Source: Verrucomicrobiota bacterium
Lineage (GTDB): Bacteria; Verrucomicrobiota; Verrucomicrobiia; Limisphaerales; J093
DNA: 64,000 bases
Assembly (NCBI GenBank): GCA_027493615.1
Contig: JAOSKK010000023.1
Coordinates: forward strand, 62,001-126,000
Direction: 5' to 3'
The first letter of the stretch is position 1; the number at the start of each line of letters is the position of its first letter. A model generated the notes under the pieces. The model was not told the origin of the DNA. It worked only from the letters and a program-made list of their open reading frames with translations, and ran no database searches. A program made the position numbers and the translations under genes. Below are positions 61,883 to 64,000 of the stretch, one piece after another.

Positions 61883-63388
61883 ATGCTTCTGCTGGGGTTC
61901 CTGTGCGGGACCGGACCGGGCGTCGCGGCCGCGATCTCAACGGATTCGCGCGCGAGAGGGAGGCCGTGGCTGCTGCAGGCGGAGTGCCACCATCACCGAC
62001 CGCTCGCTGGCCTGGCCGACGGCTGAGCAATGGTCAAGGGTGTTGCGACTGCAGGACTACAACACGCGGGTCGTGGTGTTGGGCACCACGCTGCTGGGCC
62101 TCGCAGCGGGCGTCGTCGGGAGCTTCACGCTGCTCCGCAAACGGGCCCTGATGGGGGATGCGCTCAGCCACGCGATGCTGCCGGGGATCGGACTGGCCTT
62201 CATGATCTCCGTGGCAGCCGGCGGGACGGGCAAGTCGTTGCCGGTGCTGTTGACCGGCGCGACGTTGAGCGGCTTGCTGGGGCTGGGGACCGTGTTGGCG
62301 GTCCGCCATTTCACGCGGCTGAAGGAGGACACGGCCCTGGGCATCGTGCTGAGCGTGTACTTCGGCGCGGGCGTGGCGGTGTTGGGGGTGGTCCAGCGCA
62401 TGGGCGAAGGTCACTCGGCCGGACTCGAGTCCTTCATCTACGGCAAGGCGGCTTCGCTGGTGGCGGCGGACACGGCGGTGATCGCGGTGGCCAGTGCGTT
62501 GGTCATCGGGGTGAGCGCGCTGCTGTTCAAGGAGTTCCGGCTGCTGTGTTTTGACGCCGGTTACGCGGCGACCCAGGGTTGGCCGGTGGTGCGGCTGGAT
62601 CTGGTGATGATGAGCCTGGTCGTCGTGGTCACCGTGATCGGCCTCCAGGCCGTGGGGTTGGTCCTGATCATCGCCCTGCTGATCATCCCGGCGGCGGCGG
62701 CGCGGTTCTGGACCGAGCGATTGCGCACCCTGACGTGGATCGCGGCCGGGATGGGCGCGGCCTCGTGCGCGATCGGGGCTGCCGCGAGTGCGTTGCTCCC
62801 GAACCTGCCGTCCGGCGCAATGATTGTGCTGGTCAGCACCGGCCTGTTCCTGCTGAGCCTGCTGGGGGTCGCGAACGCGGCCCGATTCTCCGCTGGCAAC
62901 GCCGGCGCGCGCTCAATCGCAAGGTCCGCCGGCAACATGTGCTGCGCGCCGTGTACGAGTGGAGTGAAGCGACGGCGGCCGGCCGGCCCGGAACGCCGGC
63001 GCTCACGGTGCCCTCGGTGCCCCTCCCGGCGCTCTTGGCTCGCCGTTCGTGGTCGGCCCGCGAGCTCAGCCGGGAACTTGACCGCGCCGCGAAGGACGGG
63101 TTGCTCGAGCGGCGTGCCGATCAAACCGTGGCGTTGACGAAGTCCGGACTGACCGAGGCCGCCCGCGTCGTGCGCAACCACCGACTGTGGGAGGTCTTCC
63201 TGATCACGTATGCCGACATTGCGCCGTCCCATGTGGACCGGGACGCGGATGCGATTGAGCACGTGCTCGGGACCGACCTGGTGGCGGAACTGGAGTCCCT
63301 GCTCGCACGGCAACCGTCACCGCCTGCCGTGCCTCTGAGCCCGCACACCATCGCCGGTGTGCCGGCGTCAGGCTCAAGCGGAACCTGA
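61883..63388 (+). CDS. Metal ABC transporter permease (TroC type) fused to a DtxR-like C-terminal domain (two apparent frame breaks)
   Basis: About 500 residues. The N-terminus (ATG 61883, MLLLGFLCGTGPGVAAA) is exported or membrane-inserted. After a break near 61990-62005 comes AWPTAEQWSRVLRLQDYNTR, then seven or eight TM helices of the ABC-3 family (LGLAAGVVGSFTLLRKRALM, GDALSHAMLPGIGLAF, AVGLVLIIALLIIPAAAARF). At ggggg 62864-62868 one added G continues the frame into a cytoplasmic tail with a winged helix (RRSWSARELSRELDRAAKDG, LLERRADQTVALTKSGLTEA) and a DtxR dimerisation/metal segment (RNHRLWEVFLITYADIAPSH, VDRDADAIEHVLGTDLVAEL). Such fusions are known in Bacteroidetes/PVC Tro-type operons. 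Confidence 0.85.
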
Positions 63389-63395
63389 ACCGACC

Positions 63396-64000
63396 ATGCT
63401 CGCGCGCGTGCTGGAGAGTCTGCGTTCCTGGGAATGGGCCCTGGACGGCTGGATTGTCGTCGCGGGGGGCGCTTTGTGCGGCGGCCAGCGCGCTGGTGGG
63501 ATCGTTCCTGGTTCTTCGCCGGATGAGCATGATGGGGGATGCGATCAGTCACGCGGTGTTGCCAGGGTTGGCGGTGGCGTTTCTGGTCACGGGAAGTCGG
63601 GCGAGCGTGCCGATGTTCCTGGGGGCGGCGGTCGTGGGGGTCCTGACGGCGCTGTTCACCGAGTGGGTGCGCGGTCTTGGGAAGGTGGACGAGGGGGCAA
63701 GCATGGGCGTGGTGTTCACGTCGTTGTTTGCGCTGGGCCTGCTGCTGGTGGTGCAGGCCGCCGACCATGTGGACTTGGATCCTGGCTGTGTGCTGTATGG
63801 GGCCATCGAACTGACGCCACTGGACACCGTCACCCTGGCCGGACGCGAGGTGCCGCGAGTGGTGGTGATGTTGGGAGTGGTGTTCCTGCTGAATCTCACC
63901 TGCGTGCTGGTGCTCTACAAGGAACTCCAGATCAGCTCTTTCGACCCGGCGCTGGCCACCACGCTGGGGATCAACGCGCGCGGGCTGCATTTCCTGCTGA
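63396..64000 (+). CDS. Metal ABC transporter permease, second (TroD type), 3' end outside window
   Basis: ATG 63396 (MLARVLESLRSWEWALDGWI), eight bases after the previous stop. The break is at the G run 63464-63469, where one base fewer gives VVAGALCAAASALVGSFLVL. Then LRRMSMMGDAISHAVLPGLA, GLGKVDEGASMGVVFTSLFA and LYKELQISSFDPALATTLGI, all ABC-3 (TroCD/ZnuB) signatures. It truncates at the window edge after about 200 residues. It pairs with the other permease to form the membrane channel. Confidence 0.88.
   Translation, partial: MLARVLESLRSWEWALDGWIVVAGGALCGGQRAGGIVPGSSPDEHDGGCDQSRGVARVGGGVSGHGKSGERADVPGGGGRGGPDGAVHRVGARSWEGGRGGKHGRGVHVVVCAGPAAGGAGRRPCGLGSWLCAVWGHRTDATGHRHPGRTRGAASGGDVGSGVPAESHLRAGALQGTPDQLFRPGAGHHAGDQRARAAFPA

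Noticed and set aside
1..64000. tRNA, rRNA or integrase-associated attachment sites
   Set aside because: No cloverleaf-like or rRNA segments were recognised by eye and no integrase or transposase gene is present; a dedicated scan was not possible.

Overview
The window looks like a chromosomal segment of a high-GC Gram-negative member of the Verrucomicrobiota (PVC superphylum). Supporting signs are a lipid-anchored cysteine-rich OmcB/DUF11-type envelope protein, very large secreted lectin-like proteins with PA14 and CBM6-like modules, exported LamG/glycoside-hydrolase proteins, SUMF1-type proteins with thrombospondin type 3 linkers, and dense families of short inverted intergenic repeats. The phylum is inferred from gene content, not from a marker RNA; no rRNA or tRNA was seen.

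Layout. (1) 1-13.1 kb, minus strand: surface-polysaccharide assembly and decoration (O-antigen ligase/polymerase, ATP-grasp ligase, asparagine-synthase-like amidotransferase, two serine-acetyltransferase-like enzymes, sugar-transfer ATP-grasp, GT4 glycosyltransferase, Wzx flippase) interleaved with SUMF1-like secreted proteins. (2) 13.2-36.8 kb, minus strand: GH88/105-like hydrolase, murA, galU, a glucuronokinase-like kinase, LamG and GH123-like secreted proteins, and the genes for UDP-2,3-diacetamido-2,3-dideoxy-mannuronate (wbpA, a fused wbpB-wbpD, wbpE, wbpI) plus a UDP-glucuronate 4-epimerase. Several toxin-antitoxin-like modules and many repeat copies lie among them. A GbsR/MarR-like regulator heads the wbpA end. 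(3) 37.3-48.0 kb: the OmcB-like lipoprotein and two tandem ~1,380-residue lectin-like paralogues, each with a terminator. (4) 48.6-58.5 kb: housekeeping genes (trpC, prfB with its programmed frameshift, pfkB-type kinase, FmdB zinc ribbon, HAD phosphatase, uvrA, parA, a PQQ-propeller protein, an orphan RHH antitoxin). (5) 58.9-64 kb: a DtxR-family repressor divergent from a TroABCD-type Mn/Zn/Fe ABC importer that runs off the window.

How they work together. Regions 1 and 2 read as one exopolysaccharide/O-antigen locus. Nucleotide sugars are made (GalU, glucuronokinase, CapI-type epimerase, WbpA-BD-E-I), modified by acetyl, amide or amino-acid-ligating enzymes, assembled, flipped (Wzx) and polymerised or ligated (Wzy/WaaL-type).

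Caveat. About thirty reading-frame breaks occur in otherwise intact, conserved genes, mostly single-base losses or gains in G/C homopolymers. They are best read as sequencing or assembly indels. Such genes are annotated here as single CDS spanning the break, with the break given. The only frameshift that is clearly biological is the one in prfB.
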